From PALSA-555 sp035468285 (GTDB taxonomy: Bacteria; Actinomycetota; Acidimicrobiia; IMCC26256; PALSA-555): a DNA stretch of 13,031 bases. Positions 1 to 7,108 of this stretch are shown here, piece after piece (position 1 is the first letter of the stretch; each line of letters opens with the position of its first letter). Both the position numbers and the translations under genes were made by a program. The DNA lies in the NCBI GenBank assembly GCA_035468285.1, contig DATISY010000127.1, positions 1-13,031 of the forward strand, in the 5' to 3' direction. The notes beneath the pieces were generated by a model. The model had not been told where the DNA came from and did not search any database. It saw only the letters and a list, made by a program, of their open reading frames with translations.

Positions 1-461
1 CGGACGTTCTCGGCGTACGAGATCGTCTTGAGGCCGGCGGTGGCGCCGCGCTCGTTGCGCGGCCAGGGCACGGTCACGACGTCCACGACCGGGGGACGGG
101 CCCGCCCCGGGGACGCCGCGAGGAGGACGGTCGGGGCCGCCTCGCCTCGCTCGGACCCCAACGGCGAGGGGCCGCCGGTGACGGTGATCCGCAGCCGTCC
201 GTCCCGGAGGGCGTTGGCCTCCAGCACGGCGTCGGCCGCGGCGCGCAGCTCCGAGCCCGGCGGGACGGTCAGGCCCAGCCCGGCTGCCGACCGTCGGAGC
301 CGATCGTCGTGTCGGCCCCACGCGAACGGGACACCGCGGTAGACGGCGAGCGTCTCGAACACCCCGTCGCCGACGAGGAGGCCGTGATCGAGCGGGGACA
401 CCCGGGCCTCGTCGACGTCGACGAGCGTCCCGTCGAGCCACACCACCGCCGGCCCGGTCAT
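1..461 (-). CDS. Fold-type IV PLP aminotransferase/lyase (aminodeoxychorismate lyase or branched-chain aminotransferase type), partial at left edge
   Basis: Reading the minus strand from the ATG at 461-459 gives about 153 open codons that run off the left edge. The N-terminus MTGPAVVWLDGTLVD is followed by LDHGLLVGDGVFETLAVYRG (about residues 25-44), the hallmark of class IV PLP enzymes, in which an acidic/His pair precedes GDGVFET. At the truncated end is GLKTISYAENV; its lysine, about residue 145, matches the PLP Schiff-base lysine of E. coli PabC (GLKHLN) and of IlvE. PabC converts 4-amino-4-deoxychorismate to p-aminobenzoate plus pyruvate for folate; branched-chain and D-amino-acid aminotransferases share this fold. 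The sugar-type loop that would separate them lies outside the window, so the substrate is open. The gene is divergent from the LCP gene, with 105 bp between the two starts. Family assignment is firm; choice of member is not. Confidence 0.85.
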   Translation of the reverse strand, partial: MTGPAVVWLDGTLVDVDEARVSPLDHGLLVGDGVFETLAVYRGVPFAWGRHDDRLRRSAAGLGLTVPPGSELRAAADAVLEANALRDGRLRITVTGGPSPLGSERGEAAPTVLLAASPGRARPPVVDVVTVPWPRNERGATAGLKTISYAENV

Positions 462-566
462 CGCCGCTCGGTGCGGTGTCGGTGGTCGACTCGAGTGCAC
501 GTCACCCGCTGAGGGTACGCGGCCGCGGGGAGGGAACAAGACCCCGTCGGTAGACTGAGCGCCCTC
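462..566. promoter_or_regulatory. Divergent intergenic region between the PLP enzyme and LCP genes
   Basis: This 105-bp gap must hold the start signals for both flanking genes. On the plus strand TAGACT (551-556) fits the actinobacterial -10 pattern TANNNT and ends 10 bases before the LCP start. On the minus strand TACCCT (517-512), preceded after 16 bases by the weak -35-like TTGTTC (539-534), could serve the PLP-enzyme gene with a leader of roughly 45 bases. No convincing -35 is seen for the plus-strand signal and no clear inverted repeat is seen. These are pattern matches only. Confidence 0.35.
551..556 (+). promoter_or_regulatory. -10-like TAGACT, near-leaderless start of the LCP gene
   Basis: TAGACT matches TANNNT and lies 10 bases upstream of the ATG at 567. 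No Shine-Dalgarno-like sequence lies between them. Transcription would start within a few bases of the ATG, giving a very short or absent leader. No -35 element is obvious, and the ECF-like GGAAC just upstream is wrongly spaced. Three other genes here share the arrangement. Confidence 0.4.
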
Positions 567-2024
567 ATGGGGCTTCCTCGTACCGTGCTGCGCGCCTTCT
601 CCCGGCGGTACGTCATCGCCCTCGGAGTCGCGGTCGCGGTCATGGTCGGCAGCGTCGTCGCCGTGAACTACGTCATCGACACGAAGCTCAACAACGTCAA
701 GCGCGTCACGGTTAAGACCGCTCCTGCCCCCTCCCAGGGCGCGAACTACCTCCTGCTCGGCTCCGACACCCGGGCCTTCGTCAAGACGAAGCAGCAGCAG
801 CAGGCCTTCGGCACCCCGGGGACGGTCAACTCGGACACGATGATGGTCATCCACGTCGAGCCGGGCGCGAAGAAGACCCTCATCGTGTCGTTCCCCCGGG
901 ACCTCTGGGTGAACATCCCGGGCATGGGCATGAACAAGATCAACGCTGCGTTCGGCGCCGGCCCAAACAAGGCCATCGAGACACTCAAGGCCGATTTCAA
1001 CATCGACATCAACCACTTCATCTCCGTCGACTTCCAGAGCTTCCAGGCGGTCGTCAACGCGATCGGGTCGGTGCCCGTCTACTTCCCGTACCCGGCGCGG
1101 GACAAGGAGACCGGCCTCAACGTCGTGGGTGGATGCCTGTCCCTCAATGGTCAGACCGCGCTGCAGTACACACGGTCCCGAACGCTGGAGTTCTACAGCT
1201 CGGTGTCGAAGCAGTGGCTGCTGGCGGACCCGACGGCGGACATCGGTCGTATCAACCGGCAGCAGCAGTTCATCCGCGAGCTGGCCGCGATCGCGGTGCA
1301 GCGCAGCCTCGAGGACCCCCTCACCGCGAACACCATCGTCGATCGGGTCCTGCAGTACCTCGTCCTCGACCAGAACCTGTCGAAGAACGACATCTTCGGG
1401 CTCATCGACGCGTTCCGGACCGTCAACCCGAACGACACCAGCCACCTCGAGTTCCAGACGCTGCCCTGGTCGACCGGCCCCGACCAGCAGGGCTTGTCGG
1501 TGCTCTACGTGAACCAGACCGACGACCAGGGCCTGCTGGCACGGCTGCGCGACTTCAGCGGCAAGTCGACGACACAGCCGGTCGTGACCGTCGCGCCCAA
1601 GGACGTGAAGGTGCGCTTTTTCGACGGGGGTGGCTCGTCGGTGTCGGCGGCGAGCGCCCTGTTCGATCTCGTGCGCCGGGGTGGGTTCCAGTCCGGCGGC
1701 GTCGGGACCGTGTCCTCGCCGCTCGCCCAGACTGAGGTTCGGTACCGGCCGGGCGCGTTCACCCAAGGCGCCCTGGTGCTGAGCTACCTGCAGCCCGCGG
1801 CGCGACTCGTTGCCGACCCCACCGTCAAGGGTGCCGATGTCGAGGTGGTGCTGGGCCGCGACTTCCAGTCGATCGTCCTGCCCCAGGGTCAAGCCGCCGC
1901 CACCGCGGGTCCGTCGGCGGGCGCGCCCTCGGCCGGGGACACGACCGCGCAGACCTCCAACGGGTCGTCACTCGACCCGGCCCGGTTCGGGCCGCCGGTC
2001 CCGAAGGTCGCACCGTGCAAGTGA
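567..2024 (+). CDS. LytR-CpsA-Psr (LCP) family glycan-to-wall ligase with C-terminal LytR_C domain
   Basis: LCP proteins are membrane-anchored phosphotransferases that move polyprenyl-pyrophosphate-linked glycans onto peptidoglycan outside the membrane. This 485-residue protein has a short basic N-terminus, one membrane segment (about 15-36) and then the LCP domain: LLGSDTR (D67, R69), NSDTMMVIHV, SFPRDLWVNIPGMGMNKINAAFG (R111, D112), HFISVDFQSF, and LNGQTALQYTRSRT leading to GRINRQQQFI. These carry the conserved Arg and Asp residues that bind the lipid pyrophosphate and metal. About 20 residues separate TRSRT from DIGRINRQQ. Residues 346-440 match a LytR_C domain, followed by a Ser/Thr/Ala/Pro-rich tail. 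The only cysteines I count are C190 and C484. It heads the sugar-nucleotide cluster, 13 bases before the UDP-glucose dehydrogenase gene, fitting attachment of the glycan made by its neighbours. The ATG at 567 fits the membrane anchor and the nearby -10-like TAGACT. Confidence 0.93.
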   Translation: MGLPRTVLRAFSRRYVIALGVAVAVMVGSVVAVNYVIDTKLNNVKRVTVKTAPAPSQGANYLLLGSDTRAFVKTKQQQQAFGTPGTVNSDTMMVIHVEPGAKKTLIVSFPRDLWVNIPGMGMNKINAAFGAGPNKAIETLKADFNIDINHFISVDFQSFQAVVNAIGSVPVYFPYPARDKETGLNVVGGCLSLNGQTALQYTRSRTLEFYSSVSKQWLLADPTADIGRINRQQQFIRELAAIAVQRSLEDPLTANTIVDRVLQYLVLDQNLSKNDIFGLIDAFRTVNPNDTSHLEFQTLPWSTGPDQQGLSVLYVNQTDDQGLLARLRDFSGKSTTQPVVTVAPKDVKVRFFDGGGSSVSAASALFDLVRRGGFQSGGVGTVSSPLAQTEVRYRPGAFTQGALVLSYLQPAARLVADPTVKGADVEVVLGRDFQSIVLPQGQAAATAGPSAGAPSAGDTTAQTSNGSSLDPARFGPPVPKVAPCK

Positions 2025-2037
2025 CGGCCCGACGATC

Positions 2038-3327
2038 GTGAGCCGAGTTGGCGTTGTCGGTGCTGGATACGTCGGGCTTACCACCGGCGCCTGCTTCGCG
2101 CACCTGGGTCACGACGTCATCGTCGCGGACATCGACGCCGACAAGGTGACGCGCCTCGCCAAAGGTGACATCGAGATCTTCGAGGAAGGCCTACCGGAGC
2201 TCGTCTCCGAAGGTCTCGCCACCCGCAGGCTGCAGTTCGTCGTCGGCGCGGCCGCGGCCGCCACGGACACCGAGTTCGTGTTCCTCTGCGTCCCGACCCC
2301 CCGAGGCTCCGACGGTGACGCCGACCTCTCGGTCGTCGAGGCGGTGGTGCGCGACATCGCGCCGGTGCTGCGACCCGGGACCGTCGTGGTCAACAAGTCG
2401 ACGATGCCGGTCGGTTCGACCACGCTGGTCGCACGCCAGCTGGCGAACGCCGGCGCGGTGGCCGAGCTCGGCGTGGCCTCCAACCCGGAGTTCCTGCGGG
2501 AAGGCACCGCGGCGCGCGACTTCCTCCATCCGCACCGGGTCGTGATCGGCGCCGATGACCCGGCGGTCGCGGTCCGGGTCTCGGAGCTGTACCGCGACGT
2601 CCAGGCGCCGGTGCTGGTCACGAACCCGGCCTCGGCCGAGATGATCAAGTACGCCTCGAACGCGTTCCTGGCGATGAAGGTCTCCTATGTCAACGCGATC
2701 GCGAACCTCTGCGAGGCGGTGACCGCCGATGTGCGCGAGGTGACGCTCGGGATGGGATACGACCCCCGGATCGGCTTCGAGTTTCTCCACCCCGGTCCCG
2801 GCTGGGGCGGTTCCTGCTTCCCGAAGGACACCGCCGCGCTCCTTCACACCGCCGCCGACGTGGGCGACGATTTCCCCCTGCTCGGTTCGGTCATCTCGAC
2901 GAACGACGCGCAGCGGGAGCGGGTCGTGAGCAAGATCGGGGCGGCCCTCGACCGGAGCGGAGGACGCCGCGTCGCGATTTGGGGCCTGACGTTCAAGGCG
3001 AACACCAACGACCTCCGGGACTCGCCCGCCATCGACGTCGCCCAACGCCTCGTCGACGATGGCTTGTCGGTCCGGGCGTACGACCCGATGGGCAGTGAGG
3101 CCGCCACCACCGTCGTCCCCGGTCTCGAGGTCGTCGCCGACGCCTACGAGGCCTGCGCCGGCGCGGATGTCCTCGTCGTGCTCACCGAATGGGACGAGTT
3201 CCGGTGGCTCGACTTCGGTCGCGTCGCCGGCCTGATGGCGTCGCGGTCCATCGTGGATGCCCGCAACCTGCTCGATCCGGCCGCCATGCGCCATCTCGGG
3301 TTCGCGTACGCGGGCGTCGGTCGCTGA
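2038..3327 (+). CDS. ugd: UDP-glucose 6-dehydrogenase
   Basis: This cytoplasmic enzyme oxidises UDP-glucose twice with NAD+ to give UDP-glucuronate. The 429-residue protein has the usual family length. It opens with the Rossmann motif GAGYVG (8-13), then IFEEGLPEL, NKSTMPVGS and SNPEFLREGTAARDFLHPHRVVIG in the NAD half. The linker helix EMIKYASNAFLAMKVSYVNAIANLCE carries catalytic K204 and N208. GPGWGGSCFPKD holds the nucleophilic C260 and D264. WGLTFKANTNDLRDSPA belongs to the UDP-binding C-terminal domain. The GTG at 2038 places the start directly before the first beta strand; upstream in-frame codons overlap the LCP gene in another frame and resemble no known protein. No clear ribosome-binding site precedes it. 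The stop overlaps the start of the next gene by one base. The following gene uses its product, so the pair makes UDP-xylose. Confidence 0.95.
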   Translation: MSRVGVVGAGYVGLTTGACFAHLGHDVIVADIDADKVTRLAKGDIEIFEEGLPELVSEGLATRRLQFVVGAAAAATDTEFVFLCVPTPRGSDGDADLSVVEAVVRDIAPVLRPGTVVVNKSTMPVGSTTLVARQLANAGAVAELGVASNPEFLREGTAARDFLHPHRVVIGADDPAVAVRVSELYRDVQAPVLVTNPASAEMIKYASNAFLAMKVSYVNAIANLCEAVTADVREVTLGMGYDPRIGFEFLHPGPGWGGSCFPKDTAALLHTAADVGDDFPLLGSVISTNDAQRERVVSKIGAALDRSGGRRVAIWGLTFKANTNDLRDSPAIDVAQRLVDDGLSVRAYDPMGSEAATTVVPGLEVVADAYEACAGADVLVVLTEWDEFRWLDFGRVAGLMASRSIVDARNLLDPAAMRHLGFAYAGVGR

Positions 3328-4265
3328 TGGCACGGGCTGTCGTCACCGGCGGGGCCGGCTTCATCGGGTCGCACCTCTGCACGGCGCTCCGGGCCCGTGG
3401 CGACGAGGTGGTCGCGGTCGACAACCTCACGACGGGTGATCGGGACAACGTCAGCCACCTCGGCGACGACCCGAGCTTCCGGTTGCTCGAGGCGGATGTC
3501 ATCGACGGCTTGCCGGTCGATGGTCCCGTGGACGCGGTGCTGCACTTCGCGAGCGCGGCCAGCGTCCCCGAGTACCTGGCGCGCCCGCTGGAGACGCTGC
3601 GCGTCGGCGCCGAGGGGACCCGACACGCGCTCGAGCTGGCCCGTGATCACCGCGCCCGTTTCCTGCTCGCGTCGACGAGCGAGATCTACGGCGACCCGCT
3701 CGTCCATCCCCAAGGCGAGGACTACTGGGGCAACGTGAACCCGGTCGGGGTCCGTTCGGTCTATGACGAAGCCAAGCGGTACGCCGAGGCGCTGACGATG
3801 GCCTATCACCGCACCCATGGTGTCGACACCAAGATCGTCCGCATCTTCAACTGCTTCGGCCCGGGCCTGCTGCCCGGGGACGGCCGCGTCGTGTCGAACT
3901 TTCTGGTCCAGGCCATGGGCGGTGAGGCGCTCACCGTGTACGGCGACGGGACCCAGACACGCTCCTTCTGCTTCGTTGACGACGAGGTCCGGGGGATCCT
4001 CGCGCTGCTCGACTCGAGCTGGAACGGGCCGATGAACATCGGCAACCCCGACGAGCACACCGTCCTTGCGTTCGCGAAGCTCGTCCTGGACGTCACCGGC
4101 TCGTCGTCACCCATCACGTTCGCCGAGCTGCCCGACGACGATCCCACCCGACGCCGCCCGGACATCTCGCTCGCCCGGGCTGAACTCGGCTGGTCGCCCG
4201 AGATCGATCTTCGCGACGGGTTGGTGCGGACGTACGCCTGGTACCGCGAACGGGCAGGAGGGTGA
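3327..4265 (+). CDS. uxs: UDP-glucuronate decarboxylase (UDP-xylose synthase), extended SDR
   Basis: This enzyme oxidises UDP-glucuronate at C4, loses CO2 and re-reduces to give UDP-xylose. The 312-residue protein starts with VVTGGAGFIGSHL (NAD-binding GxxGxxG) and VDNLTTGDRDNV. Signatures of the Uxs subfamily rather than plain epimerases are STSEIYGDPLVHPQ, YWGNVNPVGVRSVYDEAKRYAEAL with catalytic Y146 and K150, the run from KIVRIFNCFGPG to DGRVVSNFLVQA, and LTVYGDGTQTRSFCFVDD. The ATG at 3327 overlaps the previous TGA (TGATG), so translation is probably coupled to ugd, whose product is this enzyme's substrate. Longer in-frame extensions upstream lie inside ugd and lack homology-like features. 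The gene ends with a GTGA overlap with the glycosyltransferase gene. UDP-apiose/xylose synthase and UDP-glucose 4,6-dehydratase are less likely alternatives. Confidence 0.9.
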   Translation: MARAVVTGGAGFIGSHLCTALRARGDEVVAVDNLTTGDRDNVSHLGDDPSFRLLEADVIDGLPVDGPVDAVLHFASAASVPEYLARPLETLRVGAEGTRHALELARDHRARFLLASTSEIYGDPLVHPQGEDYWGNVNPVGVRSVYDEAKRYAEALTMAYHRTHGVDTKIVRIFNCFGPGLLPGDGRVVSNFLVQAMGGEALTVYGDGTQTRSFCFVDDEVRGILALLDSSWNGPMNIGNPDEHTVLAFAKLVLDVTGSSSPITFAELPDDDPTRRRPDISLARAELGWSPEIDLRDGLVRTYAWYRERAGG

Positions 4266-5152
4266 CGGCCGGAGTCTCGGCGCGTTGGGCGGCCGTCGTG
4301 GTGAACTACGAGGCCGGTCCGCTCCTCGTGGCGTGCGTCGAGTCCCTCCTGGCGGACACCAGCGCCGGCGGGCCACCCGACGTGGTCGTCGTCGACAACG
4401 GCTCGCGTGACGGTTCCGTCGCAGCGCTGCGGGACGCCCTGCCGACGGTTCGGATCATCGACGCGGGCACCAACCTGGGGTACGCGGGTGGCGCCAACCG
4501 GGGGATCGCCGAGACGGACACCCCGGTCGTGGCCGTCTGCAACCCGGACGCCCACGTCGCCGCGGGCACCGCCGGCGCGCTCGTCGGGCGCCTCGATGCC
4601 GAGCCACGCCTCGGCGCCGTCGGCCCTGCGGTGTTCGAACCCGACGGGTCCCCCTACCCGTCGGGCCGTGAGATCCCCTCGACAATCGACGCCGTCGGCC
4701 ACGCCCTCTTCGAGCGCCTCTGGCCCGACAACCCGTTCACCCGCCGGTACCGCCAGCTCGACGCCGACCCCGACCGGCCCCGCGACGTCGACTGGGTCTC
4801 AGGAGCCGCGGTGTGGCTGCGCCGGACCGCGCTCGACGCCGTCGACGGGTGGGACGCGCGGTACTTCATGTACTGCGAAGACGTCGACTTGTGCTGGCGG
4901 CTCCGTGACGCCGGGTGGCGTGTCGCCTATGAGCCGGCCGGGCGCGTCGTCCACATCCACGGGGCGAGCACCCGGCGGCATCCGTATCGGATGATCGTCG
5001 CGCACCATCGGTCCTTGCTGCGCTTCGCGGCGCGCCGGTGGCGCGGTTGGCGGCGCGTGCTCCTGGTGCCCGCGGCGCTCTTCCTGGGTCTTCGGGCTGC
5101 GGTCACCGCGCTGGCTCGGGCCGTGGAGCCGCGCGCGGGACGGAGGGGTTGA
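4262..5152 (+). CDS. GT2-family glycosyltransferase, WbbL (rhamnosyltransferase)-like
   Basis: A cytoplasmic-face GT-A glycosyltransferase of 296 residues. Visible motifs are VVVNYE (12-17), VVVVDNGSRDGS (41-52, nucleotide-binding D45), NLGYAGGANRG (71-81), CNPDA (93-97, DXD-like metal site), DVDWVSGAAVWLRR and GWDARYFMYCEDVDLCWRL (197-214) with the acidic catalytic region E206/D207/D209. This pattern is typical of WbbL-type enzymes; in mycobacteria WbbL adds rhamnose to the lipid-linked GlcNAc of the arabinogalactan linker. The donor here cannot be read from sequence: UDP-xylose, made by the two preceding genes, or a deoxy-sugar nucleotide are options. The basic C-terminus with a hydrophobic stretch (about 265-285) suggests peripheral membrane attachment. 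The GTG at 4262 overlaps the previous stop (GTGA). An AGGAGG at 4256-4261 abuts it directly, too close for that start; GTG codons near 4298 would remove the first beta strand. Confidence 0.88.
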   Translation: MTAGVSARWAAVVVNYEAGPLLVACVESLLADTSAGGPPDVVVVDNGSRDGSVAALRDALPTVRIIDAGTNLGYAGGANRGIAETDTPVVAVCNPDAHVAAGTAGALVGRLDAEPRLGAVGPAVFEPDGSPYPSGREIPSTIDAVGHALFERLWPDNPFTRRYRQLDADPDRPRDVDWVSGAAVWLRRTALDAVDGWDARYFMYCEDVDLCWRLRDAGWRVAYEPAGRVVHIHGASTRRHPYRMIVAHHRSLLRFAARRWRGWRRVLLVPAALFLGLRAAVTALARAVEPRAGRRG

Positions 5153-5157
5153 CCGGG

Positions 5158-5163
5158 TAACCT
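5158..5163 (+). promoter_or_regulatory. -10-like TAACCT before the His-rich membrane protein gene
   Basis: TAACCT fits TANNNT and lies 11 bases before the ATG at 5175, in the 22-bp gap after the glycosyltransferase gene. This is the largest gap inside the plus-strand cluster. The next three genes may therefore have their own near-leaderless start. The TTGACC at 5149-5154 is only three bases away and cannot be its -35. Confidence 0.35.
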
Positions 5164-5174
5164 CGGCCCTCGTC

Positions 5175-5993
5175 ATGGCCCGATCGCGCAAACGCTACTC
5201 ACGCGCCCAGATGCGGGCGAAGTACCGCAAGCCTTCCCGCCGGGGTTCGTCGCGTTGGTTCTACGGGCTGCTGGCATTCATCGTGGCGCTCGGAGTGGCC
5301 GGGGTCATCTTCCTCCGGCCCACCAGCAGCGCGGCCAACGTCGCCCCGGCCCCGGGTGACCCGACCACGGGTGCTCCCGGCGACCACTGGCATACCGCCT
5401 TCGGGGTGAACATCTGCGGACAGTGGCTGGCGAACCCCCCGACGTTCGAGACGGCGGCTGACAATCCCAACGTCCGCGTCGGCATCCACACCCACGGTGA
5501 CGGGTATATCCACATCCACCCGTACACGCGCTCGGAAGGGGGTCACAACGCGACCCTCGGCCGGTTCTTTGGGTATGGCGGATGGTCCGTCTCCGACAGC
5601 TCGGTGAGCGCGTGGAGCGGGCCTGCCGCGGACCCAACCAAGAAGTCCTGGAGTAACGGCGACAAGTGTCCGGCCGGGACGCCGGACGCCGGCCGCACTG
5701 GGGTGCTGAAGTGGGCCATCGACTGCAAGGCCCAGAAGGGCGACCCGTCGGCCTACCGGCTGAAGGACCAGCAGGTCCTGGCGATCGCGTTCATCCCGCA
5801 GAGCTTGCCGATCCCGGTTACGCCCAACGCGGCGATCGCTCCCGCGAGCGACGGGACCGGCGCCGGCGCGGTCGCGACGAGCGCGTGCAAGCCGTCCGCG
5901 GTGAACAACCCGGGCGTCCCGGACACGAGCCTCGCTCCCGCGACCTCGACCCCACCGTCGACGGCAGCCTCGGGCACGACCCCGTCGTCGTGA
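5175..5993 (+). CDS. Single-pass membrane protein with His-rich HTHGDGYIHIHP extracytoplasmic domain, function unknown
   Basis: I do not recognise a named function. The 272-residue protein has a very basic N-terminus (MARSRKRYSR and onward), one membrane segment (about 28-47) and a Pro/Gly/Thr linker. A compact domain follows, with HWHTAFGVNICGQW (71-84), VGIHTHGDGYIHIHPY (102-117) and EGGHNATLGRFFGYGG (121-136), then KCPAG, WAIDC and DQQVLAIAFIPQ. The C-terminal 55 residues or so are low-complexity Ala/Ser/Thr/Pro. The positive-inside rule puts the domain outside the cytoplasm. H71, H73, H105, H107, H113, H115 and H124 could form one or two metal sites; C81, C165, C184 and C238 could pair as disulfides. 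It lies between glycosyltransferase and nucleotidyltransferase genes and overlaps the latter by GTGA, suggesting a role in envelope glycan assembly, but that is inference from position only. Confidence 0.85.
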   Translation: MARSRKRYSRAQMRAKYRKPSRRGSSRWFYGLLAFIVALGVAGVIFLRPTSSAANVAPAPGDPTTGAPGDHWHTAFGVNICGQWLANPPTFETAADNPNVRVGIHTHGDGYIHIHPYTRSEGGHNATLGRFFGYGGWSVSDSSVSAWSGPAADPTKKSWSNGDKCPAGTPDAGRTGVLKWAIDCKAQKGDPSAYRLKDQQVLAIAFIPQSLPIPVTPNAAIAPASDGTGAGAVATSACKPSAVNNPGVPDTSLAPATSTPPSTAASGTTPSS

Positions 5994-7108
5994 GAGCGGT
6001 CGTGCTCGTCGGCGGCGAAGGCACCCGCCTGCGGCCGCTGACCTTCACGACGCCCAAGCCGCTTCTGCCCATCGCCAACGAGGTCTTGTTGGATCGTCAG
6101 CTCGGGTGGCTCGCCGCGCACGGTGTCGAGGAGGTGGCACTCTCACTCGGGTACCTCCCGGACGCGTTCGTGGAGCGGTTTCCCGGCGACCGGTTCGTCG
6201 ACGACGCGGGGTGCACCGTGCGCCTCGTGTACGCGGTCGAGCCGTACCCGCTCGGGACGGCAGGCGCGATCCGGTTCGCGGCCGAGCAGCTCGGGGTCGC
6301 TGAGCGGTTCGTGGTCTGCAACGGCGACGTCTTGACCGGCCTCGACCTGCGAGCGCTGGTGGACTTCCACGACGGCCACGACGCCGAGGCGACGATCGCG
6401 TTGGCCCGCGTCGAGGACCCGTCCCGCTTCGGCGTCGTCCCGACGTTCGCCGACGGGGAGGTGAAGGCGTTCGTCGAGAAGCCGCCCCGCGACGCCGCTC
6501 CGACGGACTGGATCAACGCGGGCACGTACGTGCTTGAGCCCGCGGTGCTCGATCGTGTCCCCGCGGGCCTCAAGGTGTCGATCGAGCGGGATACGTTCCC
6601 TCGCATGCTCGCGGACCGTCGGCACCTGTTCGCGATGCGCAGCGCCGAGTACTGGATCGACGTCGGGACACCCGCGCAGTACCTGCAGGTGCACGCCGAT
6701 GTCCTCGCCGGCCGCCTCGGCCTTCCACCCGCGCCGGGCGCCCGGGAAACCGTCCCCGGGGTGTGGGTCCAGGGCGCGGGCGACCCGACGGGCCAGCTCG
6801 GCGCCCCGGTGCTCCTCGGGGCCAGTGTCGTGGTCGGTGCTGAGGCACGCGTGACCAGCTCCGTGCTCGGCGACGGGGTCGACGTCGGGGAGGGCGCGAC
6901 CGTCACGGGCAGTGTCGTCCACGAGGGTGCGCGCCTCGGACGGGGGGTGCGAGTCGTGCATTCGATCGTGGGACCGGGAGCGGTCCTCGGCGCGGACGCG
7001 ACGATCCGCGACGAGTCGATCATCGGTGCGGACACCGTCGTCGAGCCCGGCTGCGATCTCGCCGGCACACGCGTCCCCGACGCTCAGGCGGTACCGGCGC
7101 GGTCATGA
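5990..7108 (+). CDS. NDP-sugar pyrophosphorylase, mannose-1-phosphate guanylyltransferase-like, with left-handed beta-helix domain
   Basis: This enzyme joins a sugar-1-phosphate to a nucleoside triphosphate, releasing pyrophosphate. The 372-residue protein has the nucleotidyltransferase signature LVGGEGTRLRPLT (6-18), TPKPLLPIAN (21-30, phosphate-binding lysine K23), NGDV (111-114, metal Asp), FVEKP (161-165), INAGTYVLEP (175-184) and YWIDVGTPAQYL (221-232, second metal Asp D224). Residues 270-360 form hexapeptide-type repeats of a left-handed beta-helix (VVVGAEARVTSSVLGDGVDVG and onward). This architecture is common to actinobacterial and eukaryotic GDP-mannose pyrophosphorylases; glucose-1-phosphate thymidylyl- or uridylyltransferases are alternatives, so substrate is uncertain. 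The GTG at 5990 overlaps the previous stop (GTGA) and puts the first beta strand at residue 2; longer in-frame versions lie within the preceding gene. The stop overlaps the next ATG (ATGA). Confidence 0.88.
   Translation: MRAVVLVGGEGTRLRPLTFTTPKPLLPIANEVLLDRQLGWLAAHGVEEVALSLGYLPDAFVERFPGDRFVDDAGCTVRLVYAVEPYPLGTAGAIRFAAEQLGVAERFVVCNGDVLTGLDLRALVDFHDGHDAEATIALARVEDPSRFGVVPTFADGEVKAFVEKPPRDAAPTDWINAGTYVLEPAVLDRVPAGLKVSIERDTFPRMLADRRHLFAMRSAEYWIDVGTPAQYLQVHADVLAGRLGLPPAPGARETVPGVWVQGAGDPTGQLGAPVLLGASVVVGAEARVTSSVLGDGVDVGEGATVTGSVVHEGARLGRGVRVVHSIVGPGAVLGADATIRDESIIGADTVVEPGCDLAGTRVPDAQAVPARS

Noticed and set aside
532..550. GGAAC...CGTC resembling an ECF sigma-factor promoter before the LCP gene
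   Set aside because: The spacing between the two boxes is about 8 bases, far below the 16-17 needed.
789..804. AGC/CAG trinucleotide run in the LCP gene
   Set aside because: It is very short, encodes KQQQQ in a loop, and shows no sign of a functional or expanding repeat.
1810..2037. N-terminal extension of the UDP-glucose dehydrogenase frame
   Set aside because: These codons overlap the LCP gene in another frame and give a Pro/Arg/Ser-rich low-complexity peptide. The Rossmann fold begins right after the GTG at 2038.
2191..3333. Long minus-strand open frame opposite ugd (380 codons)
   Set aside because: It is antisense to a clear UDP-glucose dehydrogenase. Its product is rich in Arg/Asp/His/Gly with no motif, as expected of a GC-rich shadow frame.
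3144..4058. Minus-strand open frame opposite uxs (304 codons)
   Set aside because: It lies antisense to the well-supported decarboxylase gene, has no recognisable motif, and its composition is typical of a shadow frame.
4256..4261. AGGAGG as the ribosome-binding site for the GT2 gene
   Set aside because: It directly abuts the GTG at 4262, leaving no spacer. The next in-frame GTG codons (near 4298) would cut into the first beta strand, so it is probably chance.
5149..5154. TTGACC as a -35 box for the His-rich gene
   Set aside because: It is only three bases from the proposed -10 TAACCT, and no other -10 lies at the right distance before the start.
5666..5989. N-terminal extension of the nucleotidyltransferase frame
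   Set aside because: It lies inside the His-rich protein gene. The family's first beta strand and GGEGTRLRPLT start right after the GTG at 5990, which has a GTGA overlap.
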